Part shown: in pieces, positions 16,175-24,762 of the stretch | How the letters are laid out: the number at the start of each line of letters is the position of its first letter | How positions within the stretch are numbered: position 1 is the first letter of the stretch | DNA from: Streptomyces hyaluromycini | Lineage (GTDB): Bacteria > Actinomycetota > Actinomycetes > Streptomycetales > Streptomycetaceae | Reading direction: 5' to 3' | Length of the DNA stretch: 64,000 nucleotides | NCBI RefSeq assembly: GCF_002217755.1 | Contig: NZ_BCFL01000022.1 | Coordinates: 1-64,000, forward strand | Made by a program: the position numbers and the translations under genes | Notes under the pieces: model-generated | What the model saw: the letters and a program-made list of their open reading frames with translations, nothing else | Told to the model about the DNA's origin: nothing | Database searches by the model: none

Positions 16175-17083
16175 ATGGAACTCGCGGACGTCGGGACGGC
16201 GCGGAGCGCGGCGGCGCTGCGCCATGTGGCCGCGCTGTCCTCGGGACCGCCTCTCGACCCCCGCCTGCGGATCACCCTGAACTTCCACCCCGACCGGATC
16301 TCCGCCGGTCTGCCGGTCCTGGAGGCGCTCGCCCGGGACGGCGCCTACCACTCCCAGTTCGTCACCGGGACCAGCAACGGCGGGCTCACCGCGCACCCCG
16401 GCGGCGACCGCCGGCGCTGGGAGAGCCGGATCTTCGGCGGGACCTACGACGACGCCGACCCGGCCGAGCGGCCGGTCTACGGCGCGCTGGACTTCCGGCG
16501 CCAAGTGGTCGGCGCGGCCCCCCGGTTCGGTTCCTCGCACCTACGGCTGACCGGACCGGCCCTGCACCGGGCCACCTTCTGCTACCCCGACAGCGCGGCC
16601 GAGCCGACGGACTTCGGCGTGGCCGCCGGCACCCACCTGCTCGCCCTGGCCGAGGCCGACGAACGGGACGCCCTCGACGACTACATCGAGACCCAGGTGC
16701 ACGGCGGGGTACGGCTCGACCGGGACGTCGAGGCCCTGGTGCTGGACGCCTGCTACCGGGGTACGCCCGTGGCGGTGGCCGCCCGCCGGCTGCCCTTCCC
16801 GGTCGAATGGCACCCCGGCTACCGGCTCACCGTGCGCGACCTGCGCCGGCACGCCGACTACCGGGGCCCGCAGTACGCCGAACTCGGCGCCCTGATCGCC
16901 GAGAAGGGCGTCGTCGACCCCCGGATCATCGGCGCCGCCGCACGCACCGGCCGGTACGGGATCCAGGACCTCAAGATGGTCTGGCACACGCTGGCCCGCT
17001 TCGGCGCCCCGGAGGGTGCGGGCACGGCCTACTCGGCCGGGGCGGGCGGCCAGACGCCCGGCCTGAGCACGCCCAAGGCGTAG
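16175..17083 (+). CDS. DUF3626 domain protein
   Basis: A 302-residue protein that fits DUF3626: RITLNFHPDRI near the N-terminus, GGDRRRWESRIFGG, RPVYGALD, GAAPRFGSSHLRL, DYIETQVHGGVRL and VEWHPGYRL. Conserved His, Asp and Glu residues suggest an enzyme, but no reaction is established. A -10-like TAGGGT lies about 55 bp before the ATG at 16175, and a G-rich ribosome site (GGGGGG) precedes it. The 3' end overlaps the convergent PAS-LuxR gene by 55 bp. Confidence 0.85.
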   Translation: MELADVGTARSAAALRHVAALSSGPPLDPRLRITLNFHPDRISAGLPVLEALARDGAYHSQFVTGTSNGGLTAHPGGDRRRWESRIFGGTYDDADPAERPVYGALDFRRQVVGAAPRFGSSHLRLTGPALHRATFCYPDSAAEPTDFGVAAGTHLLALAEADERDALDDYIETQVHGGVRLDRDVEALVLDACYRGTPVAVAARRLPFPVEWHPGYRLTVRDLRRHADYRGPQYAELGALIAEKGVVDPRIIGAAARTGRYGIQDLKMVWHTLARFGAPEGAGTAYSAGAGGQTPGLSTPKA

Positions 17084-17658
17084 GCGCGGGCCACCAGTTC
17101 GGTGCGGTTGGCCGCTTCCCAGCGGGCCGACAGACGGCGCAGATGGTAGGCGACACCGTCCCGGGTCAGGCCCAGGTCACGGGCGGCCCGCGCGGTGGTG
17201 GCGCCCCCGGCCAGCAGCGCCAGCACCCGCCCCTCGACCGGGGTGACCTGCGCGGGCCGCGGCCGCGGTGCCTCGCGCTCGCCCTCCACCCGCAACATGA
17301 CCAGCAGCGACGGGGTCTCGCCCACCGCCTCGCTCACCGGGTCCGCCGTCAGCTCCCCGTACCGCTCGGCCCCGTCGGGCGCCCGCCACCGTACCGACAC
17401 CTGGTAACGCGAGCGGTGCCGCAGCCGCAGCGCCTCGGCGATCCGCTCCACCTGGGCCTCCTCCTGCGGCCGGAACAGCTCCAGCACATCCCGGCCGCGC
17501 AGCCGGCCCGGCGTCGTACCGCACTCGGCGGCCATCGCCGGGTTGGCCAGCACCACCAGCCCGTACACGTCGCACACCGCGACCGGCACCGCCACCCGGT
17601 CGAACAGCGTCAGGGCGTGATTGCGCCACACCACGCCGTCGAGCCCGCCCGCCTCCAT
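17029..17658 (-). CDS. PAS domain LuxR-type regulator
   Basis: About 209 residues: an N-terminal PAS sensor (LTLFDRVAVPVAVCDVYGLVVLANPAMA, GRDVLELFRP) and a C-terminal LuxR/GerE helix-turn-helix (VTPVEGRVLALLAGGATTARAARDLGLTRDGVAYHLRRL). PAS-LuxR regulators often control P450 or polyene genes in Streptomyces. It is divergent from the deleted CYP102 fusion gene and is its most likely regulator. ATG 17658, with GAGGAG upstream, is preferred over 17691, which has only a poor site. Confidence 0.88.
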   Translation of the reverse strand: MEAGGLDGVVWRNHALTLFDRVAVPVAVCDVYGLVVLANPAMAAECGTTPGRLRGRDVLELFRPQEEAQVERIAEALRLRHRSRYQVSVRWRAPDGAERYGELTADPVSEAVGETPSLLVMLRVEGEREAPRPRPAQVTPVEGRVLALLAGGATTARAARDLGLTRDGVAYHLRRLSARWEAANRTELVARAYALGVLRPGVWPPAPAE

Positions 17659-17854
17659 GCCCACCACCGCTCCTCGTCTCTCCCCCTTCATCCAAGGCGA
17701 CCGTCCAGGTCAGAGGCAACTTCACCGGCACTGCGCAAGAGCCGGCGGGAATTTTCCACTGCACGTTCGTGTAGTGCCGCGGCGCCGGTCCGCAGCCCCC
17801 GAGGACCACGCTGGATCACAGGACTTCCGTACCGCGAAAGGCAGTTGTCGCGCC

Positions 17855-19681
17855 ATGCCCCCCACCGCGCTGCACCCCGACCCCGCACCCGCCCTGCACG
17901 GCGTCCCCGTCGTCGACATCACCGCCACCGGCCCCGGCCGCACCCCGATCCAGCAGGTCATGGAGCTGATGCGGGAGCACGGGCCGGTCCTCGTACGACG
18001 GCTGCACGGACGGGACACCCTGTTCGTCGCCGACGCCGACCTGGTCGCCGACCTCGCCGACGAGCAGCGGTTCGCCAAGCACGTCGGACCCGCCCTGGAG
18101 AACGTCCGAGCCTTCGCCGCCGACGGACTGTTCACCGCGTACAACGACGAGCCCAACTGGGCCAAGGCGCACGACATCCTCATGCTCGCCTTCGCCCTCG
18201 GCTCGATGCGCACCTACCACCCGGTGATGGTCAAGGTCGCCCGCAGGCTCATCGAGTCCTGGGACCGGGCCGCCCGCGACGGCCGTCCGGTCGACGTGCC
18301 GGACGACATGACCCGCATGACCCTCGACACCATCGGCCTCGCCGGCTTCGGCTACGACTTCGGCTCCTTCGAGCGCGCCGAACCCCACCCCTTCGTCGAG
18401 TCCATGGTCCGCTGCCTGGAGTGGAGCATGACCCGGCTGGCCAGGCGGCCCGGCACCGACCACTCGGCGGCCGACGCGGCCTTCCGGGACGACGCCGACC
18501 ACCTCGCCCGGGTCGTCGACGACGTCATCGCCTCCCGCACCGGCACCGACCAGAGCACGGCCGAGGACCTCCTCGGCCTGATGCTCTCCGCCCGGCACCC
18601 GGAGGACGGCACCACCAAGCGCTTCCTGCGCGTGGCCCTGCCGGACGGCGTCACCTACCGCACCGCCGACCACCTCGCCGTGCTCCCCGCCAACGACCCC
18701 GCACTCGTCACCCGCGTGATCACCGCCCTCGGTATCGACCCCGACACCGTCCTCGACATCCGCGCCACCCGCCCGCGCCGTGACGGCCTCGCCGTCGACC
18801 GCCCGCTGACGGCGCGCCAACTCCTCACCCGTCACGTCGAGTTGCAGGAGCGCCCGAGCACCCAGCAGCTCTCCCTCCTCGCCGACGCCAACCCCTGCCC
18901 GCCGGAGAAGGCCGCCCTCGCCTCGCTGCGCGACGACCCGCGCACCCTCGTCGAGATCATCGAGGACCACCCCGCGCTGCGCGGCGCCCTCGACTGGCCG
19001 CGCCTCCTGGACCTGCTGACCCCGCTGCAGCCCCGGCACTACTCGATCTCCTCGTCCCCGGCCGCCGACCCCCGCCACGCCGACCTGATGATCTCCCTGC
19101 TGGAGGCCCCCGCCCGCTCCGGCAAGGGCACCTATCGGGGCACCGGCTCCGGCCACCTGACCGCCCTGCGCCCCGGTGACACGATCCACGCCCGCGTCCA
19201 GCCCTGCCGGGAGGCCTTCCGCATCGACGCGGGCGCACCGGTCGTCATGATCGCCGCGGGCACCGGCCTGGCCCCCTTCCGGGGCGCCGTCGCCGACCGC
19301 ACCGCGGCCCTCGCGGCAGGCGCCGAACTCCCGCCCGCCCTCTGCTACTTCGGCTGCGACGCCGCCGACGCCGACTACCTGCACGCCGAGGAGCTCCACG
19401 CGGCGCAGACCGCCAGCGCCGTCTCCCTGCGCCCGGCCTTCAGCACCGCGGGCACCTTCGTCCAGCACCGCATCGCGGCCGAGGCCGACGAGGTGTGGGC
19501 GCTGCTGGAGGCGGGCGCCCGGGTGTACGTGTGCGGCGACGGCGCCCGTATGGCACCGGGCGTACGGGAGGCGTTCCGAACGATGTTCCGGGACCGCGTC
19601 CCCGAGGGAAAACCCGACGAATGGCTGAACTCCCTGGTGGCGGAAGGTCGTTTTGTGGAGGATGTATACGCGTCGAGCTGA
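17855..19681 (+). CDS. Internally deleted CYP102 (P450 BM3-like) fusion
   Basis: A 608-residue reading frame joining two separate parts of a P450 BM3-type protein. Residues 1 to about 251 match the first half of the heme domain (FAKHVGPALENVRAFAADGLFTAY, MTRMTLDTIGLAGFGYDFGSF), up to ARHPEDG. The next residues, TTKRFLRVALPDG, already belong to the FAD/NADPH reductase. FAD-site RHYSISSSP, NADPH-site GTGLAPFRG and a terminal aromatic region follow. The I-helix, ExxR, heme cysteine loop and the whole FMN domain are absent. It cannot be a working monooxygenase, though the FAD/NADPH module could remain folded as a diaphorase. The frame is intact with strong GC3. Confidence 0.85.
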   Translation: MPPTALHPDPAPALHGVPVVDITATGPGRTPIQQVMELMREHGPVLVRRLHGRDTLFVADADLVADLADEQRFAKHVGPALENVRAFAADGLFTAYNDEPNWAKAHDILMLAFALGSMRTYHPVMVKVARRLIESWDRAARDGRPVDVPDDMTRMTLDTIGLAGFGYDFGSFERAEPHPFVESMVRCLEWSMTRLARRPGTDHSAADAAFRDDADHLARVVDDVIASRTGTDQSTAEDLLGLMLSARHPEDGTTKRFLRVALPDGVTYRTADHLAVLPANDPALVTRVITALGIDPDTVLDIRATRPRRDGLAVDRPLTARQLLTRHVELQERPSTQQLSLLADANPCPPEKAALASLRDDPRTLVEIIEDHPALRGALDWPRLLDLLTPLQPRHYSISSSPAADPRHADLMISLLEAPARSGKGTYRGTGSGHLTALRPGDTIHARVQPCREAFRIDAGAPVVMIAAGTGLAPFRGAVADRTAALAAGAELPPALCYFGCDAADADYLHAEELHAAQTASAVSLRPAFSTAGTFVQHRIAAEADEVWALLEAGARVYVCGDGARMAPGVREAFRTMFRDRVPEGKPDEWLNSLVAEGRFVEDVYASS

Positions 19682-19700
19682 TCGACGCCGCCGCCTGCAG

Positions 19701-19770
19701 CGCCCCGCCAGGGGCGCGGGGCTGTACTAACATGCGGCTCCGCCGCGTGGGCGCGAGCAACCACGACGAG
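19701..19770 (+). repeat. Streptomyces dispersed intergenic repeat, copy 1
   Basis: Starts with a small hairpin (CGCCCC-GCCA-GGGGCG), continues with GGGGCTGT and ends with TGCGGCTCCGCCGCGTGGGC. The same order occurs at 56380-56441. Each copy begins within about 20 bp of a stop codon, so it may end transcription. Confidence 0.75.
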
Positions 19771-19822
19771 CCTCCGTCCGCGTACGATCCCCCCGCCACG
19801 GCGCGACCCGGCATCAACCCCT

Positions 19823-19847
19823 CCTTAGCTCACAGCGTGAACTAAGG
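19823..19847. promoter_or_regulatory. Probable ROK-regulator operator
   Basis: CCTTAGCTCAC and GTGAACTAAGG form an inverted repeat (10 of 11 pairs) around AGC, about 80 bp before the ROK gene. The size and position fit an autoregulatory operator. Confidence 0.6.
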
Positions 19848-19925
19848 GTTGGGAAAATATCGCTTCCGGCCCCCCGAAGGAGTATGTTGCAGGTCGGGCA
19901 GGGTTCGTGAAGGGAGCGGAGCCAC

Positions 19926-21215
19926 ATGGCGGGGCGGAACGGGCGCACGGTACGCGACCTCAGAAGGGCCAACCGCACGGCCGTGCTGCAGCGGCTCTAC
20001 TTCGACGGTCCCCTCAGCCGCTTCGAGCTGGGCCCGGCGACGGGCCTGAGCTCCGGCTCGGTGAGCAACGTGGTCGCGGACCTGGTCGCCGACGGCCTGG
20101 TCGAGGAGGCCGGCAGCGTCGACTCCGACGGCGGCCGCCCCCGCACCCTGCTGCGCGTCGCCCCGCACAGCGGCCACATGATCGGCGTGGACGTCGGCGA
20201 GACCCGGGTCCGGGTCGAGCTGTTCGACCTGAACCTGACCGAACTGGCCCGCGTCGAGCGTCCGCTGGCGCAGCAGGGCTACGACGTCGAGGTGATCGTC
20301 GGCCACATCCGGGACGGTATCGACGAGGTCCTCGCCACCGAGGGAGCCTCGCCCGAGCTGCTCCTCGGCGTCGGCGTCGGCGTCCCCGGCATCGTCGAGC
20401 ACACCGACGACCGGGGCGCCGTCGTGCACGGCCAGACCATCGGCTGGGACGCCGTCCCGCTGGAGGAGCTGCTCCGCTCCGGCTGCCGGCTCCCGGACTC
20501 CGTGCGGTACTTCATCGACAACGGCGCCAAGACCCTGGGCCAGGCCGAGATGTGGTTCGGCGCCGGGCGCGGCGCGGACAACGCGGTCGTGGTGCTGTTC
20601 GGCTCCGGCGTCGGCGCCTGCCTGGTCACCGCCGAGGTGGAGCACGGCCGGGCCGTCGAATGGGGCCACCTGACCGTACGGGTGCGGGGCCGCCGCTGCC
20701 GCTGCGGCGCGCTCGGCTGCCTGGAGGCGTACGCCGGTGCCGAGTCGCTGCTCGCCCGCTGGCGCGAGGAGGGCGGCCGTCCGGCCGAGGGCCTCGACGA
20801 GGAGAGCGCGCTCACCGCGATGCTCGCCGCCGCCTACCCGCCGGAGGGCACCGAGCCCGACCCGGTCGCGCTCGCCGTTCTTGAGGAGACCGCCGAGTAC
20901 CTGGGCGCCGGCCTCTCCGACCTGATCAATCTCTTCCAGCCCGAGCGGATCCTGATCGGCGGCTGGGCCGGGCTCCAGCTCGGCGCCCGCTTCCTGCCCG
21001 CCGTACGCCGGTACGCGACCACCTACGCGCTGCGCCACCCCGCCGAGCAGGTCACCATCGACCTCGGCCGGCTGGGCCCGGACGCGGTCACCGTCGGCGC
21101 CGCGATCCTGCCCCTCGCCGACTTCTTCAACCGCGGCGGCCGCCGCGCGGAACCGGCGACCGAGGACCGGCTCCCCGCGTGGCGCACGGCCCTGGAGGAG
21201 CGCAGCCCGCGCTGA
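19926..21215 (+). CDS. ROK-family transcriptional regulator
   Basis: A 429-residue repressor. The N-terminal winged helix (LRRANRTAVLQRLYFDGPLSRFEL, GLSSGSVSNVVADLV) is followed by a sugar-kinase-like ROK domain. That domain has GVDVGETRVRVELFDLNL, GVGVPGIVE, the zinc-site pattern CRCGALGCLEAY and the late motif RILIGGWAG. The signal is probably a sugar. The phosphate loop resembles a binding fold more than an active kinase. The start has GGGAGCGGAG upstream. No sugar-uptake genes adjoin it, so the target is probably remote or itself. Confidence 0.92.
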   Translation: MAGRNGRTVRDLRRANRTAVLQRLYFDGPLSRFELGPATGLSSGSVSNVVADLVADGLVEEAGSVDSDGGRPRTLLRVAPHSGHMIGVDVGETRVRVELFDLNLTELARVERPLAQQGYDVEVIVGHIRDGIDEVLATEGASPELLLGVGVGVPGIVEHTDDRGAVVHGQTIGWDAVPLEELLRSGCRLPDSVRYFIDNGAKTLGQAEMWFGAGRGADNAVVVLFGSGVGACLVTAEVEHGRAVEWGHLTVRVRGRRCRCGALGCLEAYAGAESLLARWREEGGRPAEGLDEESALTAMLAAAYPPEGTEPDPVALAVLEETAEYLGAGLSDLINLFQPERILIGGWAGLQLGARFLPAVRRYATTYALRHPAEQVTIDLGRLGPDAVTVGAAILPLADFFNRGGRRAEPATEDRLPAWRTALEERSPR

Positions 21216-21284
21216 CCCGCGCGTTTCGTCGCGCGTGGCCGAGGTACTCGCCTGACGCTCGGAACGACGCGAGGGGAGTATGCC

Positions 21285-21503
21285 GTGGGCGAGAAGCAGG
21301 GCGGCAAGCCGGTCCCCCGGGACCTGCCGGACCAGCAGGCGGGGTCCGGCCGGGACCCGTGGGAGGCGGCGGAGATCCGGCGGCCGCAGGACCGCGACGA
21401 CGACCTTCCCGACCCCGACGAGGCTGGCACGGGCCCGCGGGGTGCACCGCGCTCGGGGGCGGTGCACCCCGAGGATCCGGTACCCGAGGAGCCGTCCGCC
21501 TGA
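21285..21503 (+). CDS. Small acidic/Pro-rich hypothetical protein
   Basis: 72 residues starting at GTG 21285 with a good ribosome site (GAGGGGAG). The composition is charged and proline-rich (KPVPRDLPDQQ, EIRRPQDRDDDLPDPDE, PEDPVPEEPSA) and looks disordered. There is no domain, signal or membrane segment, and I do not recognise the family. GC3 and the ribosome site support a real gene. It converges on the SDR gene with about 70 bp between. Confidence 0.55.
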   Translation: MGEKQGGKPVPRDLPDQQAGSGRDPWEAAEIRRPQDRDDDLPDPDEAGTGPRGAPRSGAVHPEDPVPEEPSA

Positions 21504-21572
21504 GCGCGGAGGGCGGGCCCTGGCAGCTGCCGACCGGATGCCCGGGGGCCGGCACGCGGCACACCGGGCGGC

Positions 21573-22535
21573 TCAGGCGAACGCGTTGACGCCCGTCAGC
21601 TCCGCCGAGAGGTCCCACAGCCTTGCGGCCTGCTCCGGGTCGACCGCCCAGGACTTCACACCGGTCGGCTCGCCCGCCACGGCGGGCTCGGCGATGTCGC
21701 AGTCCTCCAGGTACACCCCGCCCATGCCGTCCAGCTGCGGGGACGTGGCCGCCCAGGTCTGGGTGGCGGCACCCTGCTCGGGCGTCTTCAGGCCCGCGAC
21801 CTCCAGCAGGTTCCCCTGCTCGTCCGTCCAGCCGCGCTCGATCTTCTCCTCAAGGGGGATGTGCCGCTGGAGCGGGGTCATGATGCCGCCGGGGTGCAGT
21901 GCGAAAGCCCGTACGCCGGAGTCCCGGCCGAGCCGGTCCAGGTGCACGGCGAACAGCACGTTCGCCGTCTTGGCCTGGCCGTACGCCTCCCACTTGTCGT
22001 AGCCGTGCCGCCAGTGGACGTCGTCCCAGCGCATCCCGGAGAAGTGGTGGGCGCGCGAGGAGACCGACACGACCCGGGCGCCGCCGGGCTCGACGGCCGG
22101 CCAGAGCCGGTTGACCAGGGCGAAGTGCCCGAGGTGGTTGGTGGCGAACTGGGCCTCCCAGCCGGGCCCGACCCGGGTCTCCGGGCAGGCCATGATCCCC
22201 GCGCTGTCGATCATGAAGTCGACGGTCCGGCCGGAGGCCAGGAACCGCTCGGCGAAGCCGCGCACGCTCTCCAGGTCACCGAGGTCCAGCTCGTCCACCT
22301 CGACCCCGTCGAGGCCTGCCAGTGCCTCGCGGGCGGCCTCGACGCGCCGTGCGGGGACGACGACGCGGGCGCCCGCCCGGGTGAGGGCCCTGGTGGTCTC
22401 CAGGCCCAGTCCGGAGTAGCCGCCGGTGACGATCGCGAGCCGGCCGCCGAGGTCGAGGCCCGCCAGGACCTCGTCGGCCGTGCTGTCCGCGCCGAAACCG
22501 GAACCGATCTTGTGCTGAGGTGTCGTAGCGCTCAT
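21573..22535 (-). CDS. SDR-family oxidoreductase
   Basis: A 320-residue classical-like short-chain dehydrogenase of the retinol-dehydrogenase/WWOX-like type. It has the cofactor loop TGGYSGLGLET, VELDLGDLESV-type dinucleotide spacing (DELDLGDLESVRGF), NHLGHFALVNRL, VVSVSSRAHH and an active-site stretch YDKWEAYGQAKTANVLF with Tyr and Lys in YGQAK. NAD(P)-dependent alcohol/ketone conversion is likely and the substrate is unknown. The start is ATG 22535. A hairpin lies about 80 bp upstream. Confidence 0.9.
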   Translation of the reverse strand: MSATTPQHKIGSGFGADSTADEVLAGLDLGGRLAIVTGGYSGLGLETTRALTRAGARVVVPARRVEAAREALAGLDGVEVDELDLGDLESVRGFAERFLASGRTVDFMIDSAGIMACPETRVGPGWEAQFATNHLGHFALVNRLWPAVEPGGARVVSVSSRAHHFSGMRWDDVHWRHGYDKWEAYGQAKTANVLFAVHLDRLGRDSGVRAFALHPGGIMTPLQRHIPLEEKIERGWTDEQGNLLEVAGLKTPEQGAATQTWAATSPQLDGMGGVYLEDCDIAEPAVAGEPTGVKSWAVDPEQAARLWDLSAELTGVNAFA

Positions 22536-22616
22536 GACTCGAACGCTACGAATTGGAGTGCTCTCGAAGTCAAGCGGACGTCCTCGACCGCCCCGAACGG
22601 CCCCGAACAGCGGAAA

Positions 22617-22651
22617 GCCCCGGCCGCGACGGGGGATTCGCAGCCGGGGCG
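22617..22651 (-). terminator. Hairpin terminator-like element
   Basis: GCCCCGGC and GCCGGGGC arms. Read on the minus strand the hairpin is followed by TTTCC. It is closely related to the hairpin at 50190-50220, sharing GAAAGCCCCG and CCGCGACGGGGG in the same order. No coding gene lies upstream of it on the minus strand. Confidence 0.45.
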
Positions 22652-22937
22652 GCCAGGTGGTGGGCACGGATGGCGGTCGCCTCTCGGCGAAAGGCTCCAC
22701 AGGGCTTCAGCCGAACGATCGTCCCTGTGGGCAAAAGGTGAGGCCCGGGGACACTGTCCCATCCGCACCCACGGCTGGTTCAACGGACAACCACCCCTGG
22801 GTGTTCCAGGCCCCCTGGGTGATGCGCGTCACCCGGCGGACGGCGGGAGGCCGGCCCGGGACCAAGACTGGTCGCGGGTTTGCCCGCCGCTTCCTCAAGC
22901 ATGTGCAAATGTCCGGGCAAATCTCCGGCCGGCGGCT

Positions 22938-22968
22938 CCCGGGCGCCAGGGCCGTCCTGGCGCCCGGG
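22938..22968. other. Perfect 13-bp hairpin
   Basis: CCCGGGCGCCAGG (22938-22950), loop GCCGT, CCTGGCGCCCGGG (22956-22968). No T-run is present on either side. It may be part of an RNA structure or an operator. Confidence 0.5.
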
Positions 22969-23064
22969 CCCCGCAGGGACTGCTGAGTCCCGGTACCTGG
23001 GCGGGGTCCATGGCCGCCTCCGCCGTCAGGGTGACTCGGATCGGTCACTTCGGCCCGGGAGATC

Positions 23065-23070
23065 TACCCT
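23065..23070 (+). promoter_or_regulatory. -10 element for leaderless transcript
   Basis: TACCCT fits TANNNT and ends seven bases before ATG 23078. No ribosome site is positioned for that ATG. Confidence 0.4.
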
Positions 23071-23077
23071 CGATTGC

Positions 23078-23335
23078 ATGACCGAGATAGCGAGCCCGTT
23101 CATCTCCCAGCCGCGGATCCTGGTGCTCGGGGTCATGCCCGGCAAGCCCGGCACCCCGCCCTTCCGCATCGTGGAGATCGACGGTGAGGTGGTCGGCCGG
23201 GCGCGCGCCGTCACGGATGTGCTGGAGGTCGCCGCGGCCTACGGCATCAAGGTCCACGACCTGGACGACCCGGACGTGGTCTGCTGGGTGGGCGGGGACA
23301 AGTTCACCTGGAAGCCCCGCCCACTGCGCCGCTAA
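23078..23335 (+). CDS. Conserved small hypothetical protein
   Basis: 85 residues (PRILVLGVMPGKPGTPPFRIVEIDGEVVGRARAVTDVLEVAAAYGIKVHDLDDPDVVCWVGGDKFTWKP pattern shown in parts). The sequence alternates strand and helix and ends in a Trp/Pro motif. It looks like a small folded cytoplasmic protein common in Streptomyces, with no known function. The start is ATG 23078, probably leaderless. It converges on the glucanase gene with 19 bp between stops. Confidence 0.68.
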   Translation: MTEIASPFISQPRILVLGVMPGKPGTPPFRIVEIDGEVVGRARAVTDVLEVAAAYGIKVHDLDDPDVVCWVGGDKFTWKPRPLRR

Positions 23336-23354
23336 CCGGCGGCACGCCTCGCGC

Positions 23355-24596
23355 TCAGCCGACCGTCCACTTCTGGTTGGCGCCGCCGCTGCAGGTCCAG
23401 ATCTGCAGCCGGGTGCCGTTGGCCGAGTTGTTGCCGGTGACGTCCAGGCACTTGTTCGCCTGTGGGTTCACGATGTCGTTCGCCGACGAGACGGCCCACT
23501 TCTGCGCGGCGGTGCCGTTGCAGTCGTAGAGCTGGACCGTCGTGCCGTCCGCCGTGCCGCCGCTGGTGACGTCCAGGCACTTGCCCAGCGCGCGGACGGT
23601 GCCGTCGCTGCCGACGGTCCACTGCTGGGCGGCGGTGCCGTTGCAGTCGTAGAGGTCGACGGGCGTGCCGTTGGCGGTGTTCGCCCCGGCCACGTCCACG
23701 CACTTGCCGGCCAGGCCCTTGATCGCGACCCCGGTCGCAGTGTCGCTGGTCGTCACCGACACCGAGTCCACGACCAGCTGCGCCGGGAAGGCGGTCGAGC
23801 TGTCGGGGTCGCCCGGCCAGTAGCCGCCCACGGCCAGGTTCAGGATCAGGAAGAACGGCTTGTTGAAGGCCCAGGTGTTGCTGCCCACGTCGGCGGGGGT
23901 GCGCGTCTGGTAGACGACGCCGTCGACCGACCACTTGATCGAGTTGGGCGCCCAGTCGACGGCGAACGTGTGGAAGGCGTCCGCGAAGGCCTGCCCGTTC
24001 GACAGCGAGTAGGCGGCGCCTATCCCGTTGGAGCCGGAGTAGCCGGGGCCGTGGATGGTGCCGTGGATCGTGGAGGGCTCGTAGCCGACGTTCTCCATGA
24101 CGTCGATCTCGCCGGAGTTCGGCCAGCCGACCGACCCGATGTCGGTGCCGAGCATCCAGAACGCCGGCCACATGCCCTGCCCGCGCGGGATCTTCATCCG
24201 GGCCTCGACGTGTCCGTACTGCGCGCTGAACTTCCCGGAGGTGTTCAGCCGGGCCGAGGTGTACTGGCAGGTGCCGTACCAGCACTGGTAGTTGGCGGGA
24301 TTCTCCTTCTTGGCCGTGATGACCAGGTGACCCTGGCCGTCGAGGGCCGCGTTGTTGGTGCCGGAGGTGTAGTACTCCCGCTCGTGGTTGTTGACGTTGT
24401 CGCCGGTCTCCAGCGTCCACTTCGAGGAGTTGACCGCCGAACCGGCGGCCCCGTCGAAGGTGTCGGAGAAGGTCACGGCGGCCGCTCCGGCGTCGGCGGC
24501 CTCGGCACGGTGCGCGGGACCGACCGCGACGGATCCGACCAGTGCGGCGGACAGGGCGGCGAAGAGACATCTGCGGAGCAGTCGTGGGGAGGCCAT
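23355..24596 (-). CDS. Secreted GH16 beta-1,3-glucanase with ricin-type CBM13
   Basis: 413 residues. The signal peptide (SPRLLRRCLFAALSAALVGSVAV) ends near AHRAEAA. The GH16 domain carries the catalytic signature GEIDVMENVG (glutamates near residues 161 and 166) with WPAFWMLG and INFLNLAVGG-like substrate strands (FFLILNLAVGGYWPGD). From about residue 285 a ricin B / CBM13 trefoil follows, with repeats of GKCLDV, DLYDCNGTAAQQW and QKWTVG. It hydrolyses extracellular beta-1,3-glucan such as laminarin or fungal walls. The start ATG 24596 has AAGGGAG upstream. It is monocistronic. Confidence 0.93.
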   Translation of the reverse strand: MASPRLLRRCLFAALSAALVGSVAVGPAHRAEAADAGAAAVTFSDTFDGAAGSAVNSSKWTLETGDNVNNHEREYYTSGTNNAALDGQGHLVITAKKENPANYQCWYGTCQYTSARLNTSGKFSAQYGHVEARMKIPRGQGMWPAFWMLGTDIGSVGWPNSGEIDVMENVGYEPSTIHGTIHGPGYSGSNGIGAAYSLSNGQAFADAFHTFAVDWAPNSIKWSVDGVVYQTRTPADVGSNTWAFNKPFFLILNLAVGGYWPGDPDSSTAFPAQLVVDSVSVTTSDTATGVAIKGLAGKCVDVAGANTANGTPVDLYDCNGTAAQQWTVGSDGTVRALGKCLDVTSGGTADGTTVQLYDCNGTAAQKWAVSSANDIVNPQANKCLDVTGNNSANGTRLQIWTCSGGANQKWTVG

Positions 24597-24735
24597 GGCG
24601 CTCCCTTCCGTATGGCGGCCGGGCGCGGGGAGGCATCCGGCCGGGGTGGGGGGTAAGGGCGATGCCTCTTGATTTAAGAAGTGAGATAAGTGGCGCGTCA
24701 ATACTTTGGTACGGACCAGTACTGGACGATCTGGT

Positions 24736-24757
24736 GGCCGGTTCCGAGTGACCGGCC
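24736..24757 (-). terminator. Short hairpin after VanZ-like gene
   Basis: GGCCGGT and ACCGGCC arms with an 8-base loop lie directly after the stop of the minus-strand VanZ-like gene. The 7-bp stem is modest. Confidence 0.4.
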
Positions 24758-24762
24758 GGCCG

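Larger units (their letters stand above)
22536..23077. other. Noncoding structured gap
   Basis: About 540 bp with no convincing gene. It holds three foldable segments. A GC-rich hairpin lies at 22617-22651. CCACAGGG is paired with CCCTGTGG around 22700-22735. A perfect 13-bp hairpin (CCCGGGCGCCAGG) spans 22938-22968. A -10-like element for the next gene is at its right end. It could encode a small RNA or hold long leaders. Confidence 0.5.

Noticed and set aside
22534..22986. Plus-strand frame of about 150 codons in the intergenic gap
   Set aside because: It has no start signal and its codon bias is weak; hairpins lie across it, so a noncoding role is more likely.
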